From Pollenia angustigena (lineage: Eukaryota > Arthropoda > Insecta > Diptera > Polleniidae), in the NCBI GenBank assembly GCA_930367215.1, contig OV884058.1, positions 175,318,478 to 175,382,477 of the forward strand: a stretch of DNA of 64,000 bases, in the 5' to 3' direction. This document shows positions 21,601 through 33,324 of this stretch, one piece after another (positions within the stretch are counted from its first letter, which is position 1; each line of letters starts with the position of its first letter). The notes under the pieces were generated by a model, which saw nothing but the letters and a program-made list of their open reading frames with translations, was not told the DNA's origin and made no database searches. Both the position numbers and the translations under genes were made by a program.

Positions 21601-22510
21601 CAGGGTTGTCAGATTTTTTTTGAGCTCCATCGCCAAACCGGATGTCAGAAATCGCCAAACGTCAATTTTGTTCAGTTTTCGAAATCTTTTTTTTTTTAAT
21701 TAAATTTTGAATACAAAAAAAGCTGATATAATATTGCAGTCAAAAATCGCCAAAAACTGAGAAAAAAATACAAAAAAGGCGCCGAAAGTAAGTTTTGTTT
21801 AGTATATGTTATTTTTTTTTTTAATAACATAAAATGGAGATAATTTATTCAGTTAAAAAAACTAAACTTAAGCACACAAGTCTATAAGATCGTACACTTC
21901 AGGCTCATCGATTTCATTACTGGTGTTTTGACCTGCATACGTACTATTAGATTTAAGCAGTGTGTAAAGCACTGCAGTCGAAATTGAAAAACTGTCATTT
22001 GTTCCACTTCTTCATTTGGCATTGGCCAAAAAAAACATTTGCTTTTACTTGTAATTCATTAAATGTAAATAGTCGCTGTCAAACCAAATCAAAAAGCGAA
22101 AAATTGTAGACCAATTTTCGTTTTTCGTTCGACAGGTTTTAGTTTCGACTGCAGTTATTTAAACCTTGGAATTAAATAGTGACTAAATATAAAATTCACT
22201 TAAAATGATAATAAAACAAAAAACATGTGAAAAATTAGCCAGATTTTTTTTAAACTAATAATGATAACAAAAAATTACAAGCTATTCAAAAATCTATAAG
22301 TATGTATGAATGTATATATTTAGCTGGAGAGGTCTAACTCCGCTTATGTAAATAAAAGTGCAAATTTTTTATAACAAAATAGCCAAGTAAATCGCCAGTA
22401 ATATCAAAAATCGCCCCAAAAGTCGCCAGTCGCCAAATGGAAAATCCCATCGCCAAACACGTTTCAAAATCGCCACGTTTGGTGAGAAATCGCCATATCT
22501 GACAGCCCTG
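21601..22510. mobile_element. hAT element (non-autonomous) with 8-bp target duplication
   Basis: Perfect 8-bp flanks GCGATGGT lie at 21593-21600 and 22511-22518. The 14-bp ends are CAGGGTTGTCAGAT and, inverted, CAGGGCTGTCAGAT. TCGCCA occurs at least nine times, three near the left end and six near the right, all on the same strand. These may be transposase-binding subterminal repeats. There is no transposase gene. It interrupts the Helentron and is itself interrupted at 21958-22168. Confidence 0.9.
21958..22168. mobile_element. hAT-like MITE nested inside the hAT element
   Basis: The inner inverted repeats CTGCAGTCGAAA and TTTCGACTGCAG, plus GTAAATAGTCGCTGTCAAACC, match the copy at 12611-12822. 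The outer 8-mers GATTTAAG and GAATTAAA agree at 6 of 8 positions. It has no gene. This is the innermost layer of a three-level nest. Confidence 0.7.
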
Positions 22511-22828
22511 GCGATGGTTGCGAAAAAAGGAAGAAGAAGAAAAGCCAAAATTAAAAGTCGAAAAATCAAAAAATCTAAGATGTACGTTTTGTCTTCAAAT
22601 TTGACTTAATACCACCAAAAGGAATTGTATTTCTTTAGTTGGTGGTGGACCCATTGTTTGACAGTTGCACAGAAACAAACCAAACCCATTTAATCATCCT
22701 ATTTAAATTAATTAAGCTTAAAATAATGAATCATAAACAATATGTTTATGATTGAGCGTCATTATCTCTAAATTCATTTAACTGTTATTGTAAAAAAAAT
22801 TGATTTTATATTAACTTTCCAATAACGA

Positions 22829-23085
22829 AGCGACGATTATTAAGAGCAAATATAAAGGAGAGGATGTTTTGATTCCGCGCATCCCGTTGTCTCCAAATGC
22901 TATGCCTGTGCATCTGGCCTTCTCAATGACCATAGACAAATCACAAGGCCAGTCTCTAGAATTTTGTGGTAGTTACTTGGAGTTTCCGTGTTTCTCGCAC
23001 GGACAACTGTATACGGTACGTCATTATCTTTATTTGCTTACGCGCCTTACAACAAAACGAAAAACTAAGTTTACCAAAAAGCTTT
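22829..23085 (+). pseudogene. Helentron helicase C-terminal fragment
   Basis: The frame reads GEDVLIPRIPLSP, then HLAFSMTIDKSQGQSL and LEFPCFSHGQLY. In Helitron-type Pif1-like helicases this is the final motif region, and the normal continuation is VACSR. Here the frame is lost right after HGQLY, and a YAPYNKTKN remnant with a stop follows. The FKRLQFP-type segment that usually precedes MTI.KSQGQ is missing. It is non-functional and useful only for family assignment. Confidence 0.85.
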
Positions 23086-23290
23086 GAATTGAATGTTTAT
23101 TTAATTTTTATCCATTCATATAAATAAAGATACATTTATTTAAATCAAACATGAAACGATTTTTATTTATTAACCAAAGAAAACTCCAACGCACAAAGTT
23201 GTAGGGATGGTTGGAATTCATAGCAGCTTATGAAGAAATATAATAAAATCAAAGTTAGGTGCAACGAAGTATACCGGGTACAGCTAGTTA

Positions 23291-25589
23291 AAATATAAAC
23301 TTTTAAGACAACTTACAACAACACCTACAAATAATTCTTAGCTTTATTACAAAATAATTTATTTTTGAACATTTTAAATTGTTTCAATAACAATAACAAA
23401 CAAAAAAAAATTAAAAAATAAAGTTTTACCTTCTGTTCATTTGATAACCTTGCGAACTAAGTTCAGCTGGTAGTTTTGAAAAATCCTAGTAAGTCAAACT
23501 AGTTTTTCCTAACAACCTTGAATTTATAATTTAAATAATTTAAGAATATAAAACATTCCTTTTAAAAAATGATTTCAAATTTGTGTTTTAAACAATGAAC
23601 GTTTAAGAAAACAATCGTTTGCAGTAGTTTAATTTATTGCTTCTTCAATTTAAGTATACAAAAAAAAAATACAAATACAAACAACAATTTCAGAAATTCA
23701 TCAATTAACCAATTTTACTAATGACTGCTACAAATCATGTTTGTTTCTTTTTATACCCTACACCATAATAGGTGGGCAGGGTGCGTTGCGCTATCGTATG
23801 TAACGGCAAGAAATAGTTTTAGTATACCAATTGTCTTAGAACTACCCGCTAGGATGAAGTGGGAATGCCCATGAGTGTTTTTTTGAAGTTTGTGATCAAA
23901 GAACAAAGCAAAATTTTTTAAAACAAATTGAAGAACTTTGTTGGTTAATTATTTGAAGCCTAAATTCTTTTCGTTTCGTAATTGCAGAAATTCAGTCTGT
24001 ACAATAGACATGGTTTCCATAAAGCACACGTCTCTTTAAATTGGCTTAACTTGAAAATTCTTAAAAAGTAAAAATAAAAATGTAAAGACCAGAGTTCGAA
24101 AAAAAACTGTAAAGTACATTATTAAGTGTACCATACCGATTTTTTCCATGAACAGTTCACATACACATTCGTTACAAGAATACAAAATAAAAAAAAAAAA
24201 TCTGTTTGTGAATGTGTGCACAGCGAGTGTGAGCTAACGCACACAAACACTAAGATAACGTACATAACTTCTTTTAGCGTATATGTACAGTATTTTTAGC
24301 GTACTTATCATTACTTTTGAGTGAACGCGTAGTTAGTTTACTTTTAACGTTCGTGTACCGTCGTATTTTTTTAAAGCAAGGAAAATTTTATAAAATCAAA
24401 AAAGAGTCAAAAAATATGATTTGAAGGTGAGTTATATAACAGGAGTTCAGAAATATAAGAAAGATGCAAAAGTGTTCTAATATTTTGTGGAGCAGAGCAT
24501 TGGTGCCAATTCCAGCAAACAATTGCTTAGAACAGCAAAGAATGCACATGTGCTGTTTAACTTTGTTCAAATACAATGTGTAAGATAAATGGTTATAGAA
24601 GGAATTAAAAAAATATTAAATTATAAACAATGTCTTTTCTAATGTCCACAGACTTTTATATTATTAAACATTTAAATGGCATAAAGACCTTTAAAAGTAA
24701 ACTTTTTTGATGTTGGTACACATATTAAATCACAATAGCTCCTTCTCAAACTCGTTTTCTTAAAGCAGACAATTGATTTGAAACATATATCTAATATTCT
24801 TTAAACACTTAAGTATTACAGAGTGATATATAATCGGTCTTGGCAGCCTCTACTTTCTTACTTGCTTTAGTTTTAAAATTGTTCTTAATTTTTTTTTAGC
24901 TAAAGCAAAAGTTTATAAAATTACAGCAAATGGTTTTGTTATTTGGTAAAACAGCCATCATCAGGTCTGCAATAAATGCTATGCGCAAGGATTTAGTAAA
25001 GAGAGACATTCACAGATACAGATAAATACACATGGCTGTGTACGTGTGTGCAGGTAAAAAAAAATATTTGAACTCATGTTTTTTTTTTACTTAAAAATAG
25101 AATGGAAAATGTGCAATTTATAAACTTCACTTCAATCCTAAAAAGAAAGTAACAGTGGTGCTAAATGAATTTTGTTTTGGCAATCATTTGGAAATGCTTT
25201 TAAAATTTTAAGTTTTCTTTATAATTCAAAAATATTAAGGCTTACATTGAAAACAAAAAAACATATTGTGAGGGCAAATAATTTCAGCATTTGACGATTA
25301 TGCTGTTGGGGTAAACAAAAAATTTTTTTTTTTTACTGCAACAACATGAAAGTATTTGAAGTTTTTTTAACAGCAAAATTATTTGTTGCAAATAAAATAA
25401 CTTTTGCCGTAAAAGGTTTCCCTCTGAAATAACCACACATTGAATATTGACGTAAATGATTTGCATTTGGAGGAAATATAAAATTTTGTTGCCATTAAAT
25501 ATTTATTTGTTGAATCAAATAATATTACAGTTGTCGTAAAAAATGTGTCTTTGGCAATGACATGATTGGTACTTCATTACATGGGGTCT
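23291..25589. other. No gene; scattered short repeats
   Basis: ATACCCTACACCATAATAGG at 23754 resembles the TACCCTACACCA sequences of fly dispersed repeats. A family B tail (CTACTTTCTTACTTGC) is at 24826-24868. The remainder is AT-rich with no protein similarity. ORFs near 24036-24576 and 25284-25466 look like chance. Confidence 0.45.
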
Positions 25590-25708
25590 TCACCTGACAA
25601 GTTTTTGTCATACCAAACGTCAAAGTCCATATAAAAAAAACCTTGAAATTTTTGTCAGCGTTTTTTTTTATATGAAGTTTGACGTTTGTTATGACAAAAA
25701 AATTGTCA
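25590..25708. repeat. Hairpin repeat
   Basis: TTTTTGTCATACCAAACGTC on the left returns as GACGTTTGTTATGACAAAAA on the right. The arms are about 50 bp, with a short loop containing TTGTCAGC. It is probably a small MITE, and no target duplication was settled. Confidence 0.6.
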
Positions 25709-26026
25709 TTGCTATCCGTATTGAGTCGTTTGTCGGCGAGAAACAAGTGAAGAGTGAACTTTTTAGTTTTAAAATAATTAAAATAAATATTAAATTGTGG
25801 TATTTTGAAAAATATAAATCGGCAGAAAAATTGGTAAGTTCATGCGATATACATATTCTTTTCTCTTATTTATTGCATGAAAAATATTTTTACTGATTCG
25901 CGACATCTTTATTTCTTTTGTTTACTACATGCGGTAATAACTCCTTCATGCATCAACAAGGCAGAGAACACATATATATCTGAAGTCCAAAAGGATACGA
26001 TTGACCATATAATAAATATAAACAAT

Positions 26027-26167
26027 CAGCCTTATTCCGGTTGTCGTATTCGTAATCGATCAAGTCGTTTTTTGTAAGAGATTAAAGAACACTGGTTGTG
26101 TATGACTTTAATCTCTTACAAAAAAACGACTTGAGCGATTACGACAACGACAACTGGAATAAGGCTG
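26027..26167. mobile_element. 141-bp hairpin MITE with CAGCCTTATTCC ends
   Basis: CAGCCTTATTCCGGTTGTCG on the left faces an inverted CAGCCTTATTCCAGTTGTCG on the right. AAGTCGTTTTTTGTAAGAG is mirrored around an 18-bp loop. No matching flanking duplication was found. Confidence 0.7.
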
Positions 26168-26237
26168 AAGAATCTTAAGATTGCAAAAATTTTAAATAGA
26201 TTTTCTCAAACTAAAAATAATGTTTTCATTTATATTA

Positions 26238-27159
26238 TCGGGTGATTTTTTTGCTATTATCTTTTTGGCAACACTGGTTTAAACAGCTGACGCACGTTTC
26301 GTGTTTTGTTTACATCTTCAGTTTGGTCTATAATTTAACCATGAATCGTCTTACAAACTAACAACGATAGCAAATTATTGAATTTTATTATCAAAATGCG
26401 TGCTCTGTTAAGAAAGTTCATCGCGCACTTCTTGTGTTCAGCGACGAAGCTCATTTTTGGATCAAAGGGTACGTTAATAAGCATAATTGTCGATTTTGGA
26501 GTGAAGATCAGCCAGAAGCATTGCAAGAGCTGCCAATGCATCCAGAAAAAGTCACAGATTGGTGCGGTTTATGGGCTGGTGGCATTATTGGACGGTACTT
26601 CTTCAAAGATGATGCGAATCGTAACGTAACTGTGAATAGTGAGCGCTACCATGAGATGATATCCAACTTTTTTTTATGCCCAAAATGCAAGAGCTTGACT
26701 TGCATGACATGTGGTTTTAACAAGACAGTGTCACATGCCACACAGCACGCTTAACAATGGACTTATTGAGAGGCGAGTTCGGTGAACATTTTATTTCACG
26801 TTCGGGACCGGTCAATTGGCCGCCTAGATCGTGCCATTTATCGCCTTTAGACTATTTTTTGTGGGGCTATGTTTAAGCTCATGTCTATACACACATGCCC
26901 GCTTCAATTGACGCAATGGAAGACAACATTGAAGCATTTATTCATGAGATACCGGCCGAAATGTTGAAAAGAGTATGCCAAAATTGGACTAAGCGGATTG
27001 ACCGTTTGAGGTGCAGTCACGGTCAACGTTTGCATGAAATAATCTTTAAACATTAAATTATATGGACCGTACAATCGATTCAAATAAAGATTTCATGCAA
27101 TTTTCTGAATTCTATGTGTTTTTTTTTAACTTTCCTATAGCTCTTAAAAAATCACCCAT
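26238..27159 (+). mobile_element. Tc1/mariner-superfamily element, internally deleted
   Basis: The ends TCGGGTGATTTTTT and, inverted, ATGGGTGATTTTTT are flanked by TA on both sides. It carries a broken transposase gene. At 922 bp it is shorter than the usual 1.2-1.4 kb, and the missing part is the N-terminal DNA-binding half. A relic of a closely similar transposase lies at 44400-44833. Confidence 0.85.
26341..27056 (+). pseudogene. Broken mariner-type transposase
   Basis: An intact protein would cut and paste the element through a DDD/E-type triad. The ATG at 26341 opens MNRLTN, then two stops follow within the first ten codons. After HRALL the frame jumps to FSDEAHFW, the first catalytic Asp, so about 130 residues including the helix-turn-helix are deleted. 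A frameshift lies in the T run near 26670, and a stop sits directly before the second Asp (Q-D-SVTCHTA). At the third catalytic position CDL has become CHL, 37 residues downstream. The C-terminal LHEIIFKH and stop are present. It is inactive on several counts. Confidence 0.88.
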
Positions 27160-27161
27160 TA

Positions 27162-29137
27162 TATACATACCTGTAAAATTTTTGCATTTGCGACAAAAGT
27201 ATATTGAACTGTTGTGTTGAGCCTATAACTATTGCAGTTGCGACAACAACATACTGAACCTTTTGGGCAACAAGTATGACATTTTGGGCAACAGTAATAA
27301 CTTTGACTCAATAAGGAATTTACACACAGGGGCAACAGAAACAGACTTGCTGCTACAAATTCAAAATGTTGTTGGGCACAATCCGAATGCAAATTTTATT
27401 TGAATCAAAATCAAATTTTTTGCGATTACAGTATTTTTTTTGTATGGAAAAATTGTATAATTTAAAAAATAAAAAAATGTATAATTTAATTAATTTTCTT
27501 ATTCAGCTATAAAATTCTCTATTAAGCAAATTAAAATTTGTATTGAACTATGAAATTTTCGCAGCAATTTTTTTTTTTTATAAGCACAAGCAAAAACTTT
27601 GGCAGAACAATTGCGCAATAATTGCTGATTATATTGCCATACAACAAACATACAGAGCAAGGCGAGGTCTTATTTTAAAAATGGATACAACCCTGTAAAC
27701 TACTTTAACGTTGTGTCAAAATAATACAACACTGTAGTATAAAGCAATAATTTGAAAATGTGTTCTAACAAAACATGATTTTATTTTTTTTTTTAATATT
27801 TAAAAAAGTGCAGATGAAGTAGACCGATTGCTCATGGAATCTTTTTTGATAAGGTTTCATTGTATTCACGAGCGAAAGTTTTAAGCCATTACAATTTTTT
27901 TTAAGAACTCAATTGAAAAAGCGCATTTTTTATTCGTAAAAGATTCTTCATAGGAGAAGCTGTTAAAAGCTGATTCCTTCTTCTATAACATAGCGAAAGA
28001 CGCTTATATTAGTCGTTTAGGGTGTTTGTAAAGATTATCTCACGAGTTTTTCAATAAGCTTGTCAAGAATCCCATACAGGAATTATTTTACAACTCATGA
28101 AATACTCAGCCGTTTAACGGAAATACCTAAATAAGAGCATCCAGCGTCTTTTTATGACAAAATTATTCATGGTCATATAATTAATAAGAAGCAAACCTTT
28201 AGATCGCTTATTAAACACCACCTGGTTATAAAATCTTATTTGAAAGATTCTAAAGTCGGTATGTAATTCTGACTCATGCAGGGAGTCACATAAGATTCAT
28301 TCGATGATGGTTTGCCGAAAGATAAGCAAAGTGTAACATTGTTGTTTTACTCTTGAAATAATCATTAAATGATTGTTTTAGGATATTCCAAGATTAAAGG
28401 ACGAGCGTGTCAGAAAATGTACATACATATAAAAAAGTAATAAATGAAAAAAATATTTAATGTTTTTGTTGTAAAATTTATATTAAATACAACCGTCTAC
28501 CAAACAGCATACATATGCTAGCAGGGATGCGTTTGTCCTGATGTTTGTAACACCTCCAAATATTGGTCCAAGACCATCTTTAGGTATACCGATCGACACA
28601 GAATCACTTTCTGAGTCGATGTAACGATGTTCGGCCAGCTAGCAGTACTCCACTTCCTTCTTATTTCTATGATTTTGGGAAAACGGAACAAATTTTAAAT
28701 ATATAAAAAAAAACCTTAAAGCTTAATTTGAATTTAAATAAATATTTAAATAGAAATGTCAAAAACAAAAGTAACGACATATCATTTTGACATTTCCGTG
28801 GAGACCCAGGGTAAACATAGAGTAGAAAAGTATACATTTTCTTATAGCTGAAATATGTTGGATATTGTTAAAAACCAAAAATTACTTTTATATTTTGGAT
28901 TTTCTTGTTTTAAGAAAATAAACTTAATTTCGTGTTATCATGAAGAATCTGTGTTCGAAAATAAACAGAATACTATTTAGAGTTCGGCTCACGCACCCAG
29001 GCACGATATCTTTTATTTTAGTGTTTGCTTAGACGAACACAACCCTTAATACCGTTCGTAATTGTTTTCAAGAAAGAGCCGAACATTATATAGTGGTCTG
29101 TCCTTCGTTCAAAAACAACAATTGTATAATTGAATAA
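27162..29137. other. No gene seen
   Basis: A 77-codon Cys-rich minus frame at 27159-27392 comes from short TTGGGCAACA-type repeats and resembles no zinc-finger family. A CCGATCGACACAGAATCACTTT word at about 28589, found in fly dispersed repeats, suggests another decayed copy. The remainder is unremarkable. Confidence 0.45.
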
Positions 29138-29141
29138 TTAA

Positions 29142-31582
29142 CCCGGTAGTTCCCAGAACTTTTTTATCTTATATTTTGATGAAATTATGTATACTTATAT
29201 ATTTTGACCTCCTGAGAATGAATATAAAGTCCGTTTTTTAAAAAATTGTTGCTCTTTTCCGAAAAACGCGGAAAACAAGCGTTACCATATGGTTACCGTG
29301 GGTCGCCTAGGGTACAGGTTTTTAGCAAAAAAGAAAATGAAAGAAAAGACACACAAATAGCTGTTTTCAAACAATTTTATTGAAATTATAAGTGAGAAAA
29401 AATAAATTTATGAATATTAAAATGCAATATATTCGTTTGACTGAAATAAATCATCGTCTTGTATGGTAATTGACGAAACACTTTACGCAAAGTCCGACGT
29501 TGCATTTTATACATGCTGTTCGCCCGTTAAATTTGCACCGGTCACCGGCACAATGCCTACGATTGGATGGTACTACAAAATTCCCTGTCTGATCATAGCG
29601 GAGAGTATGCTCAACTCGACCTGGTTGTTGTGCATATCGGTGGGAAGGCATCGGACCAAATGATTTGGTTTTTGTACCATAATGTTTGCAGTAGTATACT
29701 GCCAATTGACGTCGAAATTCGAGTTGAGTTACTGTCGGTTGCGCTTTTCTATAAAGCTGCCACGCATTTTGAACACAAGCATCTATCAGCCAGGTAAAAA
29801 TGCTAGACCACCACGTTTTTCCTCTGTATGCGATGCGGTATTGGGCCAAATTTTGGTCGAATCGGTCTACTCGACACATATATTTGTTATATTCCGTGAT
29901 CGCAAAAGGACGGGGTACATTTATTTTGGCTCCACTTGCCTTCGAATAACGCTGTGCCATTGTTTTCGGATTTTCCCCGAAGCTGGTAGATAACATGCAG
30001 ACAATATTATTGTCCTTCCATTTCACCAAATGAATACCAGTGCTTTTCATTGAAATTGATTCCGAGTAGCCTCTTTCCATTGACTTTAAGTTTTTTTTAT
30101 GCACCAGTGGACAGCTTTTCGGAATACGATTTTCACGAATTGTTCCCGTAGCATTATATCCGCATGACTTGAGATAAGCCAACAAAGGATAACTGGTAAA
30201 CAGGTTGTCAAAGTAAAACGAAAAAGGCAGCGGTTTTAATGTGTCATTAAAATCATCATACTGATCAAAGGAGCTGCGCATTTTCCAAACTTGGCTTCAT
30301 ACTCAACATTCGAACGAGGATTATTCCCCTGGTAAATTTCGAAGTTCACCAAGTAGCCTGATGGAGTGCAAAGAGACCAAACTTTATAATCAAATCGTTA
30401 CGGTTTTCCTTTGATGAATTGCTTACATCCATGTCAACCAAAGTAAGAAATCATACTTTCGTCGAAAGAAAGATTTTGTTCGGCATGAAAGTTTTCAATC
30501 ATTTTTGCTTTCAAGTGATCATTAAGAGGACGTAATTTCCACATTTTGTCGGGACTTGCTCCGTTTTTTGAAGATGCCTTAGAATTATCTTCGAAGTGAA
30601 GACTTTGCAAAATCTCTTGAAATCGATTTCGGTGCATTGTTTCACTTACGAGATTGTTGCGAATGTCGTCATCCTGACTCCACAAATTTCCATAATTAGC
30701 GTGATAATTATATCCCGTAACGATTAATATGCCAATAAATGCTCGAAGCTCGCCGATTGTTATGCTTGGATTAGCTCTATTGTGTTCGGTCGCATATACT
30801 GCACTTTGTTCGCAAATGTGAGCCAACAATGTGTCATCAAAAATCTTTTCAAACTGTTCGTGTGGTAGTAAATTACGATAGTCTTCATGGCGAATCATTC
30901 TTAACCCATTGAAATAATGTTTCCTTGTTCCCTGGGGGCAATGCAACATTTGAAGGTTTTGGTTGCACTTTACGTAACCGCTTTCTTTCTGGTGATGTTG
31001 TACAATTGGATGTTGTTGATTGATCCTCCATTCCTTGGTTTGTGTCTTCAACCATAATAACGGGCAAGTCTGTTATGTTCGGAGCTGAAAAATTTAGGAT
31101 TAAGAAACAAAATAATATAAAAATAATTGATAAACTAATATTGTGTTCCAACTTGCCTCCGATTTCATCTTCGTCATCAAAATTTTGTAAATGGCGTCCA
31201 CTAGCCATTACAACTTCACAGCCGCCTTTTAGTTGAGCTCAAACATTATCTGGGATGCCCCCACATTCATCTTAAGCATCATATTCGCCAGATATGTTGC
31301 CATCTGCAGGAGGCTCGATGTAAATTGCAGTTGGTATATCGGGTAGGTTATTTCCATCTTCGGCGTCATCGAGCTCTTGAATAAAATCAAGCACTTGTTG
31401 CAACGATTAACTTTTGAAAGCCGTACAATTTATAAAATACCAACAAAATTAAAATGAATGTATAAAATAACTTCACAAAATAGCACAGAAAATCACATGA
31501 AACGCAAAAAAACCATGTACCCTAGGCGACCCACGATTACCATATGGTAACGCCTTGAGTAAAATGAAAAGAATAACTGGTT
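29142..31582 (-). mobile_element. piggyBac-superfamily element 1
   Basis: A TTAA at 29138-29141 precedes CCCGGTAGTTCCC, a piggyBac-like end. Subterminal inverted repeats about 38 bp long are centred on GTTACCATATGGTTACCG (29281) and its partner at 31518-31553. The right end is decayed: GAATAACTGGTTTAT near 31570 fits the expected inverted end at only about 10 of 15 positions, so that boundary is an estimate. It encodes a broken transposase on the minus strand. Confidence 0.85.
29451..31208 (-). pseudogene. piggyBac transposase, broken by two frameshifts and two stops
   Basis: It would cut and paste at TTAA sites in the nucleus. The start is ATG at 31208 (MASGRHLQ), with a basic RKRLRK patch near residue 74. 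The frame shifts around 30890-30905 into IRHEDYRN and FIGILIVTGY. The first catalytic Asp is in SFDES. Stops occur at 30434-30436 (after SYFG) and 30398-30400 (after KGKP). A second shift lies near 30255-30285. FYFDN (second Asp) and RVDRFDQ (third Asp region) follow. The C-terminus keeps a Cys-rich zinc-binding domain (CKFNGRTACIKC, LCVKCF). The reconstructed span, about 585 codons, is the normal family length. The usual MGGVD before the third Asp reads MCRVD here. Confidence 0.92.
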
Positions 31583-31589
31583 TATGCAA

Positions 31590-31938
31590 AACAAAAAGGT
31601 AGAAAAAGTAATAAATTACAGTACAGTCTTCACCGGTTGTGTGATAAATTTTTTTGGGAGTTTCAAAAATTTGGCTCTTGAATTTAATTCTAGGACTTGT
31701 TTTATTGAAATAATACTACATCGTATTGAAATAATACTAGATTTTAGTAAATGTCACTAAACATGTCCATTGAGAATAGATTTGTGACTGGTCAAATGGT
31801 GTCAATTGACCCCCTCCAATGACAACCCCATGTAAAAGTGATAGGTCTTATTCATAGAAAGTATTAAAACTAAAACCGGTCTCTACCACCAAAGACCTAT
31901 CACGGGACTACTTTGGAGTCAGTTCGCTTTGCTCTAGG
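31590..31938 (+). repeat. Repeat family G, copy 1
   Basis: AATTACAGTACAGTCTTCACC, CATTGAGAATAGAT, GTGTCAATTGACC and CCTATCACGGGACTACTTTG recur in order at 59050-59260. This copy has an extra segment near 31650-31745. Its right side is cut by the hAT insertion at 31947. Confidence 0.75.
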
Positions 31939-31946
31939 GTCATGAC

Positions 31947-32980
31947 CAGGGAAACCAGAAATATGCAATTGCATGTTTTTCCTTGTGCGACTAATGAAGG
32001 CAGAAACAATATATTTATCCGTTTTAGAGCTTTTTATGAATTTTTGCATCGATTTGTTAGTGCATATTTTTGCATATTTTACCGTTTGCAGCATATTTTA
32101 GTTAAAAGAGCCTTTTTGCAGCATTTTTAAGGTTTATAGCGCATATTTTGCTTTTTAAAGCATATTTTGATACATATTCAATTTTTCTAGATGCCTACAA
32201 TAGGTTTCGCAACAAATAAAAAAATTTTTTTTCGAAAATCTGTTACTTTAATTTCGACATCTACATTTAATTTTTACTCTTAAATTGTAAGACAAATCAG
32301 GTTGTCATTAAGAATAAATGTTATGCGATTTGTATCTAGACCAATCTTTTAGTATTCCGAATCAGAATCACTTTTTAAAGTGATCTAACGATGTCCATCC
32401 ATCCACCTGGCTGGTTGTCTGTCCATGTTAGCCTTGTGCGCAGAGTACACGTTACAATTTTGTAGATAATTTGATCAAATATGGACGAAGTCTATGCAAA
32501 TGGTGAGAATCGGTCTATAATTTCACATCCAAATTAGACTATTTGTGCCCAAAAGCTATCTAATTAGGATGGTAATTAAATTAAATTCGTGCCAAAAATA
32601 TTTTACTTCAAATTAAATTATTTTCGAATCGGTTCACATTTGCTCAAAGCTCCCGTCCTTAACTAGCTTTAAATTCCTTTTAAATTTTAACATTTGTTAA
32701 CAGTTTAGCGACCGTGCTCAAAATCCCTTTAAGACAAAAACCCATATGGATGTTAATATCTAGATAATATTCGGCGCAAACATCTCTTATATGAATTTTA
32801 ACCTTTTTTAGGCTTTTTTTTTAGATTTTGTTATTAAATTGTTGAATATTGTGTCTTCAAATGAGCAATTTTAATTTTTAGGGCATATTTTTAACATTTT
32901 GCAGGGCATATTTTCCAGGTTTTACTGCATATTTAATGCGCATTAAATGTGTTTTTTAGAGCATATTTCTGGTTTCCCTG
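31947..32980. mobile_element. hAT element with perfect 20-bp ends
   Basis: CAGGGAAACCAGAAATATGC begins the element and its exact inverse ends it. The 8-bp flanks GTCATGAC are identical at 31939-31946 and 32981-32988. They are also palindromic, so the inverted repeat could be read as 28 bp. GCATATTT occurs about five times at 32060-32170 and four times at 32881-32970, a subterminal repeat pattern. The interior includes a fragment of a fly dispersed repeat (near 32340-32470) and no transposase. Confidence 0.9.
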
Positions 32981-32988
32981 GTCATGAC

Positions 32989-33300
32989 AAATATTTTCGC
33001 AGAATATTACAACTACATACATCCTGGTTTGAACTAGAAGAACTAGAGGGTCAATGAATACCAACAAAATTTTGCTTATAATGTTCTGAATAACCTTCTG
33101 ATGACACTATATACAAAAAACTTAGGTATCACATGATTTTCTACGGTTTTTGCTATACAAGGGTTCAATTTTAAATAGGCCGTAAAATGAGTTTCAGATA
33201 TAAACTATTAAAACGCCGGTACGCGTATATGTTTTTTTAAGACCCCTCTACAAGAACCAGTTGGCACAATATTGTTATTTTGAAAAAAAAATGTAATGTA
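32989..33300 (-). repeat. Repeat family H, diverged copy
   Basis: Words such as ATGAGTTTCAGATATAAAC, AACGCCGGTACGCGTATATG and GACCCCTCTAC parallel the complement of the 34.9-35.06 kb arm (AAACTCCGATACACGTG). Identity is clearly lower than between the two arms at 33.6 and 34.9 kb. Confidence 0.5.
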
Positions 33301-33324
33301 TCCAATGTAATGTATCCAACTCAT

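Larger units (their letters stand above)
21331..23290 (+). mobile_element. Helentron relic, internally deleted, with nested insertions
   Basis: It opens with ATCTATATATATAAAAATC and closes with ATACCGGGTACAGCTAGTTA, the two ends expected for insect Helentrons and complementary to those at 5641-6412. Near the 3' end lies a fragment of the Rep/helicase gene. About 900 bp of the present length is a later hAT insertion (21601-22510). Rep and most of the helicase are gone. Confidence 0.8.

Noticed and set aside
27159..27392. 77-codon Cys-rich minus ORF suggesting a zinc finger
   Set aside because: Cysteines come from TTGGGCAACA-type DNA repeats. Spacing fits no finger type and there is no surrounding gene.
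31084..31160. Possible short intron in the piggyBac transposase N-terminus
   Set aside because: GT and AG can be picked, but the unspliced frame is already open from the ATG at 31208 and carries the basic patch. The spliced version reaches a stop quickly.
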